64,000 nucleotides of DNA, from positions 9,853,282 to 9,917,281 of the forward strand of contig NC_065535.1 of assembly GCF_932294415.1 (NCBI RefSeq), written 5' to 3'. This document shows positions 49,685 through 59,454 of this stretch, piece after piece (positions within the stretch are counted from its first letter, which is position 1; every line of letters starts with the position of its first letter). The translations under genes were made by a program, and so were the position numbers. Under the pieces are notes generated by a model that was not told where the DNA came from, ran no database searches, and saw only the letters and a list, made by a program, of their open reading frames with translations. The stretch is from Quercus robur. Taxonomy: Eukaryota; Streptophyta; Magnoliopsida; Fagales; Fagaceae.

Positions 49685-50330
49685 TTTATATATATATACA
49701 CCCCTCCTTTTGGTTTTCTCTTACATCACGCCTTCCATATCCGGAGTCCTCCTTTCTTGGCATAACATGTTGAAAACGAGGGTTAGGAAGAAAGAACTTC
49801 CTCCACCGCAGAAGCGCCGTGTCTTCATGAGGTTTATAACAGTAAGGTATGGGCACAGGAAGCACAAGTTCAAGGGAGTACTCCATCTCCACCGAGAGGG
49901 AAAGGAACTTTCCCCTCTTTTAGTCAAAATCCGAAGCAGGTTCTGTCCTTGCCAGAGTTTTGGTGCGGCAGAAGAAAGGTTCTTCCCCATCAGCGCCTCT
50001 GCTTTGCGGTAGGCGTATATTTAGAGAAAGCCCCACCACCTCCAACTCCCTACACCTTTTCTTCAACGGTGTCAGGTTCAAGTTGGGTCTCTTTGGCTGC
50101 CTGAGTCATGGGCAGGCAAAGATGCGGGGGAAGAATAAGGTCTCGGGGCTGTAGCCAACCTCTCCTCCGACATACCTCCTCGGCTTTCTACAGCTTTCTT
50201 GTATTTTTCTTTTTCTTGCTTATGTAGTAGGCTTCGACGTAGGCTGATTCCAGTTTTTCCTTGTACACTGTACTATCTCTTCTTCATGATAAGAATGGAA
50301 ATTTCTTTACTTGTTTTGAGCACTGTTTCT
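49685..50330 (+). other. Antisense transcription-unit-like segment, copy 2
   Basis: A TATA-like CTTTATATATATATAC (49684-49699) leads into CATATCCGGAGTCC, GCAGAAGCGCCGTGTC and TTTAGTCAAAATCCGAAGCAGG, matching copy 1 at 47590-48330. The pair suggests that TATA segment plus tandem array was duplicated as one block inside the element, then diverged. Confidence 0.45.
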
Positions 50331-50598
50331 TTGACAACACTGTTTCTTGAATGGGTGTGCCCTATGTGTGCGTTTCTTCAAGAGTACTTAGAGCCGTATG
50401 ACTTGAAGCATAATTCAACTAACTCCAATTTATCGACCATACCAGGCATTACATTGATGATTCATAATAAATGAAACTTAAGAAAACTAACCGAGATATC
50501 AGTGGGATATTCTGTGATAAGCGCGTGAATATCGTCCAAGGCTGATGATTTCTAAGCAATCCATCTGAGCCATCGACTGGGATATAGGGGGTTCCGGT

Positions 50599-51255
50599 GA
50601 TGTCTTCATCTTTGTACTTGGTTTCCCCATAGGCTTGGGTCCGAGGACCCTGCAAGGCCTTGGTTCTGTCCATTACTTTTAAGATGTCTTCATCTTTGTA
50701 CTTGGTTTCCCCATAGGCTTGGGTCCGAGGACCAAGCAAGGCCTTGGCTCTGTCCATTACTTTTAAGATGTCTTCATCTTTGTACTTGGTTTCCCCATAG
50801 GCTTGGGTCCGAGGACCATGCAAGGCCTTGGTTCTGTCCATTACTTTTAAGATGTCTTCATCTTTGTACTTGGTTTCCCCATAGGCTTGGGTCCGAGGAC
50901 CATGCAAGGCCTTGGTTCTGTCCATTACTTTTAAGATGTCTTCATCTTTGTACTTGGTTTCCCCATAGGCTTGGGTCCGAGGACCATGCAAGGCCTTGGT
51001 TCTGTCCATTACTTTTAAGATGTCTTCATCTTTGTACTTGGTTTCCCCATAGGCTTGGGTCCGAGGACCATGCAAGGCCTTGGTTCTGTCCATTACTTTT
51101 AAGATGTCTTCATCTTTGTACTTGGTTTCCCCATAGGCTTGGGTCCGAGGACCATGCAAGGCCTTGGTTCTGTCCATTACTTTTAAGATGTCTTCATCTT
51201 TGTACTTGGCTTCCCCATAGGCTTGGGTCCGAGGACCATGCAAGGCCTTGGTGTC
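50599..51255. repeat. 84-bp tandem array, about eight nearly identical units
   Basis: GATGTCTTCATCTTTGTACT begins units at 50599, 50683, 50767, 50851, 50935, 51019, 51103 and 51187. Only a few bases vary among the units. The core GGTCCGAGGACCATGCAAGG links it to the 78-bp array and to arrays in the other elements. A 264-codon minus-strand frame here is explained by the unit being a multiple of three. Confidence 0.95.
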
Positions 51256-51257
51256 TT

Positions 51258-51899
51258 TTCTCTATATTGATTTATCTTTCGAAGGTCAGCCCCTAGGCCA
51301 GGGAGGGAGGAGCAGGTTCGAGGCCGCAAGCCCCTAGAGCTGTCCGCTCCGTTGGCAGTGTAAGGCGTAGCCCCCAGCAGAGGCTTATGGCGGAGCAGTA
51401 ACTGTACGTCGCTGGAGATGGGAAAAACTCGTGAATCTCCGGTTATTGGAGAGCTGACTCATGCACCACCCTTCTCTATATTGATTTATCTTTCGAAGGT
51501 CAGCCCCTAGGCCAGGGAGGGAGGAGCAGGTTCGAGGCCGCAAGCCCTTAGAGCTGTCCGCTCCGTTGGCAGTGTAAGGCGTAGCCCCCAGCAGAGGCTT
51601 ATGGCGGAGCAGTAACTGTACGTCGCTGGAGATGGGAAAAACTCGTGAATCTCCGGTTATTAGAGAGCTGACTCATGCACCACCCTTCTCTATATTGATT
51701 TATCTTTCGAAGGTCAGCCCCTAGGCCAGGGAGGGAGGAGCAGGTTCGAGGCCGCAAGCCCCTAGAGCTGTCCGCTCCGTTGGCAGTGTAAGGCGTAGCC
51801 CCCAGCAGAGGCTTATGGCGGAGCAGTAACTGTACGTCGCTGGAGATGGGAAAAACTCGTGAATCTCCGGTTATTGGAGAGCTGACTCATGCACCACCC
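51258..51899. repeat. 214-bp tandem repeat, three copies, next to the primer-binding site
   Basis: TTCTCTATATTGATTTATC starts copies at 51258, 51472 and 51686. The copies are nearly identical, and the last ends CATGCACCACCC just before the primer-binding site. This is the 5' leader region of the element. Confidence 0.95.
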
Positions 51900-51919
51900 G
51901 TGCCAACGCACAAGCCTTT

Positions 51920-51936
51920 CCCACAGACGGCGCCAA
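51920..51936 (-). promoter_or_regulatory. Primer-binding site
   Basis: Reads TTGGCGCCGTCTGTGGG on the minus strand, one base from the 5' LTR. It is identical in the two other elements. Confidence 0.87.
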
Positions 51937-51937
51937 T

Positions 51938-52689
51938 TGTAAGGACACAAAATCTGTAACGGCCCAGCGACGATGTTGGGCTCGCACACGGAAGGTCCCT
52001 CACAATAATATTTGTAGAGAGTGGGGTTAAAAAGCCAGCGTAGGATCACAGGATGGCATTTTGGGCCTGACTTTAGATGAACCAACATGAGATAAAGCTT
52101 TGGGCTGAATATTCAAGCCCTCCGACCTTGTATTGAGGAGGATATGGCTCCTCGGATACTGTCCGAGGAGCGGTGGAGTTGTCCCCGATTGCCCGTCGGC
52201 GGGTTTTTTAGGTGATGTCCAGCGTATACTCTTCAGACATTCCCTCTCATCCAGTTCCTTTTTTCGAGCCCCCCCCCCCCCTTTGGTCACATATCATTCT
52301 CTTTTATACTAGCCTACGTTCGTTGTCCTTCGTCCATGTGTAGGGTCGATCTTTCCAGGGCAGATATCTGTCCCATCAGTCTAATCCCTGATTTGTGGGA
52401 GATGATCCATAAAGCCTAAAAATCCGGCTCTGTCTGGGGCGATGTCATGTCAATGAAGGATATTTAAAGACTATTTTCGTGAGATATTTTCTGATCTTTC
52501 AAGTCTGCCTGTATCCCATTCTTGTCAATGGGGTTCTGGGCTTTCCGAGGACTGAGCGGTCCTCGGACGTACCCTTGAACCACATTGGGCTCACTATTTT
52601 TGGGCTTGGGCCTTGGCCTCCTTTAATTTGGTGACCTGTGGATTCCCCATAAGCTTGCGAGCTGGGCCCATAGAATGTTGGGCCCCACA
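51938..52689 (-). repeat. 5' LTR of the 46514-52689 element (right copy)
   Basis: It matches the left LTR almost completely over 750 bp. Its C-run is two bases longer, and about five single-base differences are visible. Confidence 0.92.
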
Positions 52690-52694
52690 ATTTC

Positions 52695-53295
52695 CATCCA
52701 AAGTAAGTTATTTTAATCAATTTTAGGATAAGTTATATATTTAGTCTCTATTCTTTACACCATAATTTCATTTGAAAAATCAAATTTAATTTCCCCAACA
52801 ATGGAGTAGGGTTCTCTCTTTGATAAAAAATAGGACATGTAATGATAGTGGCAGAGTTTGGATTTCAGTTTAGGAGGGCAAGATTGAAAAACAATACTAA
52901 AAACAAAACTAATCTAAAAATATTAATTGATAATAATAACAACATAAATAGACAATTGTAACTACAAGTATATATTTCATATTATTAAAACAAAGAAACA
53001 AAAATAATCAATCATAGTTACTAACAATCAAAGTGAGAAATTAATTTAAATACATAAAATTTAGACATAATTTGATTGCTTAAAATAAATTTAAAAAAAA
53101 AATCAATCTACAAAAGTAAACTATGGAACCTACTAATTGAATTGTCATACAAACACAATTTTTTTACAATAAATTTTACAATTGTTAAAATATTGAACTG
53201 TGAGTTGTGAAGGAAATAAAGTAGTGGATTCATCGATGTAAGTTGTTCACCCTTCATAGTTAACCATTTTCACAATTGTGAAATTTACTGTAAAA
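52695..53295. other. AT-rich host spacer between two LTR elements
   Basis: No gene or structured element is visible in these 600 bases. A-runs and short AT-rich frames only. Confidence 0.65.
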
Positions 53296-53300
53296 AAAAG

Positions 53301-53980
53301 TGTGGGGCCCGGCCCAAAAATGATGGGCTATTCCAAGCTCAGGCCCGTCCGAGGAGCGTCCTGTCCAACGAAAAGCCTCATATGAAGCGCTGTTCAACCC
53401 CGATAGCGTCAAGGAAACCTGTCCGAGGAGTAACTCCTCCTCGGACATCACGAAGCCCAGACGAGAAACTCTGCTCAGCCATTTCAGCTCACCTTCCCCA
53501 ACATAAAAAACAAATTAAATTCAAAATATCTCACGGAAGGCTACCACCACATTAATTGCGCCCCAACCACTCTCTTGGCCGCATTAATGAGGAAAAGACC
53601 CCTGAACAGTACCGCCTTGGCCTCTGTAACTCACAAAAGGTCTGATGAGGGCGTCTGATGGGACAGGTGCTCAAGTGGATGCTTGGATGACTAACAGGTG
53701 TAAGGCTGGGATGAAAAGGGAAGAAATATATAATGTAATGAAGTCCCTCAAAGGAGGGACGGCAGAATTGTAAGAGGAACAAAAGAAATAAAACCAGACT
53801 TGAAGAATCCTTCTTTACGTTCTTATTTCTCTCTGCAAACAGTACACTACATGCATCAGATTTGTTAGTTTCACTGAGGCCAAGCTCTTTAACCCATTCT
53901 CTACAAGTATTTATTGTGGGTTGTGCTTTGGGCCAAGGCCTGATCAACAGAAGTTGGGCCAGGAAAATCGTGCAACCACA
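53301..53980 (+). repeat. 5' LTR of the 53301-63772 element
   Basis: It begins TGTGGGGCCCGGCCC and ends GTGCAACCACA. Three differences from the 3' LTR are visible: TTTCAGC/TTTTAGC, ACTCTC/ACCCTC and TGTAAC/TGCAAC. Confidence 0.95.
53727..53734 (+). promoter_or_regulatory. LTR promoter TATA box
   Basis: TATATAAT within GAAATATATAATGTAATG. The copy in the 3' LTR is at 63519-63526. Confidence 0.7.
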
Positions 53981-53981
53981 A

Positions 53982-53998
53982 TTGGCGCCGTCTGTGGG
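53982..53998 (+). promoter_or_regulatory. Primer-binding site
   Basis: TTGGCGCCGTCTGTGGG starts one base after the 5' LTR. It is shared by all three elements and compatible with a tRNA-Asp-type primer over its first nine or ten bases. Confidence 0.87.
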
Positions 53999-54033
53999 AA
54001 GAGCTAGGGCATCAGCTAGTGCAACAGTCGAGC

Positions 54034-56073
54034 ATGGAAGAACTAGATCCGCACCAGGAGGATCCTCACCAAGCCAACTCCCAACGAACACAACCCGCCG
54101 AGTCCCAGAGACAGAATAATCCAACCAACCCAGGCGGCAGGGGGAATCGTGAGGGGAGTGCGCATACCACCCGGACTAGCCAGAGTCACACTCAGACAGG
54201 AAGTCATGTGTCTCAGAGGCGAAATAGTCACCAGGCCATGCAGCGGGAGATAGATGACTTAAAAAGGAAGTTACGACGTGTACAACGAAGACGATCTCCC
54301 TCTGACTCAGGTGAGTCTTCTAATGCGGAGGATATAAGCTACAGACGAAGGTCAAGGACCCCCCCAAGCGAGACCTTTTCTTACGTAAAGGAACCTCGCC
54401 CGGTACGGAAGTATGAGAGCCCACCCAGCAAAGGTTCGGGGAGCGACGCCATGAAGAAGGCGTTGGACCAGGTTTCAAGATCACCCTTCACGAATAGAAT
54501 CGAAGGGGCTAAGATGCCAAGACGCTTCAACCAACCGGCGTTCGCCATTTATCACGGCAAAGCAGACCCGGTGGAGCACGTGAGTCAGTTTAATCAAAAG
54601 ATGGCAATTTACTCGCAAAACGAGGCCCTGATGTGCAAAATCTTCCCTTCAAGCTTGGGATCGATGGCGATGAGATGGTTCAACAACCTGAAGACAAACT
54701 CCGTGGGCTCCTACAAGCAGCTCACCCAAGCTTTTTGCTCCCGTTTCATTACAAACACTAGAGTCCCTCGACCTCTCAGTTCGCTGCTGTCCATGTCCAT
54801 GCATGAAGGAGAAACCCTGAAAGCGTATTCGGATAGGTATTGGGAGGTGTATAACGATTTAGATGACAACCATGATAACATTGCCATCAGCACGTTCACA
54901 AGTGGCCTCCCCACCGCGCATGGCTTAAGGAAATCCCTCACCGGGAAACCAGCCACTGACGTCCAACAGCTGATGGATAGGATCGACAAGTACAAAAGAG
55001 TGGAGGAGGATCAGCTGCAAGGGAAGGGCAAGGAAAAGGTCGTCCCCTTTAAGACAAATGACTTCAGAATGGAACGTCACAATCCTGGTCAGCCGAGGAG
55101 AGATTTTCCGCGACAGGCTGGGCAGAGCACCCCGCAAACAGTGAATACCGTATTCAGAGAGCCAGTACAACAAGTATTGGAGAAAATAAGGGATGAACCC
55201 TATTTCAGATGGCCGGGAAAGATGGCTGGAGACCTTGCCAATCGTAATCAGAACCTGTACTGCCAATATCATCAAGACCACGGGCATACTACTGAGGACT
55301 GCAGGAGTCTGTGGAATCACCTAGATCAATTGGTCCGAGAAGGAAGGCTACGTCACCTGCTGCACCCATCAAGCGGCCACCCCGGCCAAGCAGCGCAAGA
55401 GCTTCGAAGGGACGTGTCTTTAAGACCCCCCACCGGGACGATACATGTCATCTTCGCTGCACCAGGAAGAACTGGGCCGCCCATCCCAAGGGTATTAGCC
55501 GTGGATCATTTCCCCTACATGGGCAGGCAAAGAGAACCCAAGAGGTTAAAAAAGGGAAGCTCTTTGATACTGGGATTCTCGGATGAGGATAAAGAAGGAA
55601 CAATTCAACCTCACGATGATGCCTTGGTGGTCACCTTGCGGATTGGGGGTTTTGATGTTAAAAGGGTGTTAGTAGATTCGGGAAGTGCGGTGGAGATAAT
55701 GTACCCCGACTTATACAAGGGGCTAAACTTGACACCAGAAGATTTAACAGCTTATAATTCCCCCCTCCTCAGCTTTGAGGGGAAGCTTGTCACGCCAAAG
55801 GGGCTAATCCGACTGCCCGTACAGACCGGGGCGGAAGTGGTGGAGGTGAATTTTATCGTGGTCGACGCTTATTCACCCTACACTGCGATAGTTGCAAGGC
55901 CATGGATCCACAGCCTAGAGGCCGTCACCTCCACACTTCACCAGAAAGTGAAATACCCATCCCAAGGACGAGTAGAAGAGATCCGAGGAGATCAGGCCGT
56001 GGCCAGGAAGTGTGTGGTGGCCGCCGTTTTACATCGGCCCTTGGTCGAGACCTCGGACTCAAAAAGCTTATAG
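54034..56073 (+). CDS. Retrotransposon gag-protease
   Basis: The frame runs 679 residues from the ATG at 54034, the first ATG in frame after the primer-binding site, to a UAG at 56071. An N-terminal Gln/Arg/Ser-rich region with RRSRTPP words precedes the capsid-like gag domain at about residues 165-330 (FAIYHGKADPVEHV, MRWFNNL, CSRFITNTR). A zinc knuckle of CX2HX4HX4C form (YCQYHQDHGHTTEDC) lies at about residue 410. The aspartic protease follows, with active-site VDSGSA (Asp548) and the AIVARPWIHS flap-side segment. Gag packages the RNA and protease processes the polyprotein. Pol follows in the same frame after the single stop codon, so a gag-pol fusion would need readthrough. Confidence 0.95.
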   Translation: MEELDPHQEDPHQANSQRTQPAESQRQNNPTNPGGRGNREGSAHTTRTSQSHTQTGSHVSQRRNSHQAMQREIDDLKRKLRRVQRRRSPSDSGESSNAEDISYRRRSRTPPSETFSYVKEPRPVRKYESPPSKGSGSDAMKKALDQVSRSPFTNRIEGAKMPRRFNQPAFAIYHGKADPVEHVSQFNQKMAIYSQNEALMCKIFPSSLGSMAMRWFNNLKTNSVGSYKQLTQAFCSRFITNTRVPRPLSSLLSMSMHEGETLKAYSDRYWEVYNDLDDNHDNIAISTFTSGLPTAHGLRKSLTGKPATDVQQLMDRIDKYKRVEEDQLQGKGKEKVVPFKTNDFRMERHNPGQPRRDFPRQAGQSTPQTVNTVFREPVQQVLEKIRDEPYFRWPGKMAGDLANRNQNLYCQYHQDHGHTTEDCRSLWNHLDQLVREGRLRHLLHPSSGHPGQAAQELRRDVSLRPPTGTIHVIFAAPGRTGPPIPRVLAVDHFPYMGRQREPKRLKKGSSLILGFSDEDKEGTIQPHDDALVVTLRIGGFDVKRVLVDSGSAVEIMYPDLYKGLNLTPEDLTAYNSPLLSFEGKLVTPKGLIRLPVQTGAEVVEVNFIVVDAYSPYTAIVARPWIHSLEAVTSTLHQKVKYPSQGRVEEIRGDQAVARKCVVAAVLHRPLVETSDSKSL

Positions 56074-56079
56074 CAACCA
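56071..56079 (+). promoter_or_regulatory. Candidate stop-codon readthrough signal between gag-pro and pol
   Basis: The stop UAG is followed by CAACCA, which fits the CARYYA consensus known from tobamovirus leaky stops. Gag-protease and pol are in the same frame with no other stop between them, and pol has no ATG of its own until about 56119. Suppression of this stop would yield gag-pol at low level. Confidence 0.65.
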
Positions 56080-59000
56080 GCCTCCTCGGTGAAGCATAAC
56101 GAGGGGCTGGCCGAGGAGATGAGGTGTGAAGGCCTAGATAAGATTGCTGTCAGCGATGACCCGGAGAAGTTCTTTCAGGTCGGCTCCGAATTGCCCTCTC
56201 AAGAAAAGGAGGAACTGGTCAGATTTCTCAGAGAAAACGTCGATGTATTCGCTTGGGACGCCTACGATGCCCCGGGAGTCGAGCCCAGCCTTATTTGTCA
56301 CCACTTGAACGTCAACCCCTCTTCTACTCCGAGGAAGCAGCCACCCCGACGCCCTTCAAAGGAGCACGCTAGTGCCGTGAGAGACGAGGTGGCAAAATTA
56401 AAAAGGGCAGGGGCTATCAAAGATGTCTTTTATCCCGAATGGTTGGCAAACACAGTGGTGGTAAGGAAGAAGACGGGGAAGTGGAGGGTCTGCGTAGACT
56501 TCACGGACCTGAACAAGGCGTGCCCCAAGGACCCCTTCCCCCTACCCAAAATTGACCGATTGGTGGACGCAACCGTGGGGCACCCTCGAATGAGTTTCCT
56601 GGACGCCTTCCAAGGCTATCATCAGATACCCCTTGCACTAGAGGACCAAGAGAAAACGGCTTTCATGACGCCCATCGGAAATTATCATTATAAGGTGATG
56701 CCTTTTGGGCTAAAGAATGCGGGTTCGACATACCAAAGGATGATGACTCGGATGTTCGAGCCACAACTGGGCAAAATCATTGAGGTGTATATAGATGATA
56801 TGGTCGTGAAGAGCAAAAGGGTGTCCGAACACGTGAAAGACCTTGGAACCATCTTCGCTATCTTGAGGGAGCATCACTTGCGGCTAAATGCCTCCAAATG
56901 CTCGTTCGGAGTCGGGTCTGGGAGATTCCTAGGGTACATGGTCACCCACAGGGGAATAGAAGTAAGTCCTGACCAAATCAAAGCCATTAACAGCCTACAG
57001 ACTCCTCGGAACCCGAAGGAAGTGCAGAAGCTCACTGGCATGATTGCGGCGTTAAGCCGGTTCATATCACGATCGGCGGATCGATGTCGGCCTTTTTACC
57101 TCCTGCTGAACAAGTGGAAGGAGTTCAAATGGTCGGAGGATTGCGTTCAGGCTTTCCAGCAGCTTAAAGACTACCTGTCCCGACCACCCATCATGTCCAG
57201 TCCTGAGGCAGACGAGGTGCTGTTTGCCTACATCGCTGTAGCTCCCCACGCCGTAAGCCTGGTACTAATACGGGATGACAATGGGGTACAGCGGCCGGTG
57301 TACTATGTGAGCAGGTCACTACATGAAGCCGAGGTGCGATACCTACCCTTAGAGAAGGCAATTTTGGCGATAGTGCATGCAACCCGGAAGCTTCCTCATT
57401 ACTTTCAGGCGCACACGGTCATCGTCCTGACTCAGCTTCCACTTCGAGCCGTGCTTCGAAGTGCGGACTACACAGGAAGGATCGCCATGTGGAGTGCTCT
57501 TCTGGGGGCTTTTGATATTAAATATATGCCCAGACCCTCCATCAAAGGACAGGTCCTCGCGGACTTGGTAGCAGAATTTGCTGAGCCCTCTATAGAAACG
57601 GTGACTGAGAAGAAAGATCTGTGCGGAAAACTGGTCGGCGCGATTTCGGCCGGGGAAGCCATGCATTGGAAGGTCTACGTGGATGGTGCGGCCAACCAGA
57701 GAGGATCAGGAGTTGGGATAGTTTTAATATCGCCAGACGGCGCTGTCATTGAAAAGTCATTACGACTCGGATTCTCGGCTACGAACAATGAAGCCGAATA
57801 CGAAGCCTTACTTCAGGGAATGGCAATGGTTCAAAGGTTAGGTGGAAGAATAATAGAGGCCTTCTCGGACTCCAGATTAGTGGTCGGACAAGTGATGGGA
57901 GAACTGGAAGCTCGAGATACTAGGATGCAAGAGTATCTGGGACAAGTCAAACGGCTACAGGAGAGCTTTGAATCCTTCAGTTTGACACATATCTCCAGGA
58001 GCGTAAACACTCATGCAGACTCGCTGGCCACTCTTGCCACGTCCTCGGCACGTAATTTGCCACGAGTAATCCTAGTCGAAGATCTAGTTAAGGCCAGTCC
58101 CATCAGTGGAAACCCGACCCAAGTCCATCAGATAAGACAGAGCCCTAGTTGGATGGACCCCCTAAGGAATTTCCTCCAAAATGAGATCCTACCGGAGGAA
58201 AGACTAGAAGCCGAGAAGATACGTAGAAAGGCTCCTCGTTTTTGGCTATCAGAGGACCACCAGCTCTATCGGCGCTCATATTCTGGACCGTACCTGCTCT
58301 GCGTACATCCAGAGGAGTCCGAGTCTCTTCTTGAAGAGTTGCATGAGGGAGTATGTGGAAGTCAAACCGGAGGAAGATCGCTGGCGCACAGGGCACTCAC
58401 CCAAGGATACTGGTGGCCGAACATGCAGAGACAAGCCCAGGAATACGCTAAGAAATGCGATCAGTGCCAAAGATTCGCCCCAAATATCCACCAACCCGGA
58501 GGGGTTCTCAACCCACTCTCCAGTCCATGGCCGTTCGCGCAATGGGGTCTTGATATTGTCGGACCTTTCCCCAAGGCTGCGGGGAACAAGCGATACATAA
58601 TAGTCGGAACCGATTACTTCACTAAATGGGTGGAGGCTGAGCCTTTGGCCAACATCAGGGACGTGGACGCCCAGAAATTCATCTGGAAGAACATTATCAC
58701 CCGCTTCGGAACTCCGAGAACACTCATTTCTGACAATGGTCTTCAGTTTGACAGCAAGAATTTTAGGGAGTATTGCCGCGAGTTTGGGATCATTAATCGA
58801 TATTCCACTCCCGCATACCCCCAGGGAAATGGGCAAGTTGAGGCCGTGAACAAGGTCATAGTGAACGGGTTGAAGAAAAGACTGGATGAGTCAAAGGGGA
58901 GGTGGGTAGAAGAACTACCGCACGTCTTATGGACATATCGGACAACGCCGCGGCGTTCCACCGGTGAAACTCCCTTCTCAATGACTTACGGGGCAGAGGC

Positions 59001-59388
59001 AGTGCTTCCAATCGAGAACAACTTCCCCACGTTAAGGTCTAGTTCGTTTACCCCAGGTGATAACGATGAGTTGTTAGGAAGCAGTCTGGACCTAGCCGAA
59101 GAAAGAAGGGAAAAGGCCACGATTCACATGGCCTATTATCACCAGAAGCTAAGACAAAGATATGATGCTAACGTCAAACTGCGGCCTCTGGGTCCAGGTG
59201 ATCTCGTGATGAGGAAGATTCTTGGCAGCGCAAAGAACCCCTCTTGGGGCAAGTTGGGGCCCAATTGGGAGGGACCTTACTGTATCACATCCGTGGCCGG
59301 AATAGGCGCCTACTACCTGGAGGATTTGGATGAAAAAGCTGTACCTCGACCATGGAATGTAAATAACCTTAGGAGGTATTATTATTAA
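56074..59388 (+). CDS. Retrotransposon pol (RT, RNase H, second RNase H, integrase)
   Basis: The frame is 1104 codons, continuous with gag apart from the UAG. Numbering from 56074: reverse transcriptase at about 110-300 with DFTDLNKACPKDPFPLP and catalytic YIDDM (Tyr239); the Ty3-type RNase H next (VYYVSRSLHEAE region); then a second, archaeal-like RNase H from residue 532 (WKVYVDGAANQRGSGVGIVL, NNEAEYEALL, HADSLATLA), which is the Tat hallmark. Integrase follows with a zinc-binding region (His757, Cys795, Cys798) and the DD35E triad Asp827, Asp887, Glu923 with exact 35-residue spacing, ending in a WEGPY module. There is no chromodomain. The residue expected to be the second zinc-binding His is Gln764. 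Confidence 0.96.
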   Translation, partial: QPASSVKHNEGLAEEMRCEGLDKIAVSDDPEKFFQVGSELPSQEKEELVRFLRENVDVFAWDAYDAPGVEPSLICHHLNVNPSSTPRKQPPRRPSKEHASAVRDEVAKLKRAGAIKDVFYPEWLANTVVVRKKTGKWRVCVDFTDLNKACPKDPFPLPKIDRLVDATVGHPRMSFLDAFQGYHQIPLALEDQEKTAFMTPIGNYHYKVMPFGLKNAGSTYQRMMTRMFEPQLGKIIEVYIDDMVVKSKRVSEHVKDLGTIFAILREHHLRLNASKCSFGVGSGRFLGYMVTHRGIEVSPDQIKAINSLQTPRNPKEVQKLTGMIAALSRFISRSADRCRPFYLLLNKWKEFKWSEDCVQAFQQLKDYLSRPPIMSSPEADEVLFAYIAVAPHAVSLVLIRDDNGVQRPVYYVSRSLHEAEVRYLPLEKAILAIVHATRKLPHYFQAHTVIVLTQLPLRAVLRSADYTGRIAMWSALLGAFDIKYMPRPSIKGQVLADLVAEFAEPSIETVTEKKDLCGKLVGAISAGEAMHWKVYVDGAANQRGSGVGIVLISPDGAVIEKSLRLGFSATNNEAEYEALLQGMAMVQRLGGRIIEAFSDSRLVVGQVMGELEARDTRMQEYLGQVKRLQESFESFSLTHISRSVNTHADSLATLATSSARNLPRVILVEDLVKASPISGNPTQVHQIRQSPSWMDPLRNFLQNEILPEERLEAEKIRRKAPRFWLSEDHQLYRRSYSGPYLLCVHPEESESLLEELHEGVCGSQTGGRSLAHRALTQGYWWPNMQRQAQEYAKKCDQCQRFAPNIHQPGGVLNPLSSPWPFAQWGLDIVGPFPKAAGNKRYIIVGTDYFTKWVEAEPLANIRDVDAQKFIWKNIITRFGTPRTLISDNGLQFDSKNFREYCREFGIINRYSTPAYPQGNGQVEAVNKVIVNGLKKRLDESKGRWVEELPHVLWTYRTTPRRSTGETPFSMTYGAEAVLPIENNFPTLRSSSFTPGDNDELLGSSLDLAEERREKATIHMAYYHQKLRQRYDANVKLRPLGPGDLVMRKILGSAKNPSWGKLGPNWEGPYCITSVAGIGAYYLEDLDEKAVPRPWNVNNLRRYYY

Positions 59389-59454
59389 TAAGAATGGTTT
59401 AGCATATGTTCTCTTTCATGACTATTTGCCGCTTCCCAGTCTACGTTACAATTA

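Larger units (their letters stand above)
46514..52689 (-). mobile_element. Gene-less Tat-type LTR retrotransposon, minus orientation
   Basis: This 6176-bp element has LTRs at 46514-47263 and 51938-52689 and a perfect ATTTC target duplication (46509-46513 and 52690-52694). On the minus strand the primer-binding site lies just inside the right LTR and the polypurine tract just inside the left one. No gag, protease or pol is detectable. The interior is made of a 214-bp repeat (three copies), an 84-bp array, a 78-bp array and two related segments, each with its own plus-strand TATA box. The LTRs differ by about five substitutions and a C-run length change, so the insertion is recent and must have used proteins of an autonomous relative. 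Confidence 0.93.

Noticed and set aside
50449-51243. 264-codon minus-strand frame with repeated 28-residue units
   Set aside because: The DNA unit is 84 bp, a multiple of three, so any stop-free unit stays open. It lies in an LTR-element array and shows no domain.
50599-51255. CRISPR-like regular array
   Set aside because: Units are directly adjacent with no variable spacers, in a plant retrotransposon. It is an ordinary tandem repeat.
53552-54124. 190-codon minus-strand frame over the 5' LTR (and its copy at 63344-63871)
   Set aside because: It appears twice only because the LTR is duplicated. It has no known domain and runs against the LTR promoter.
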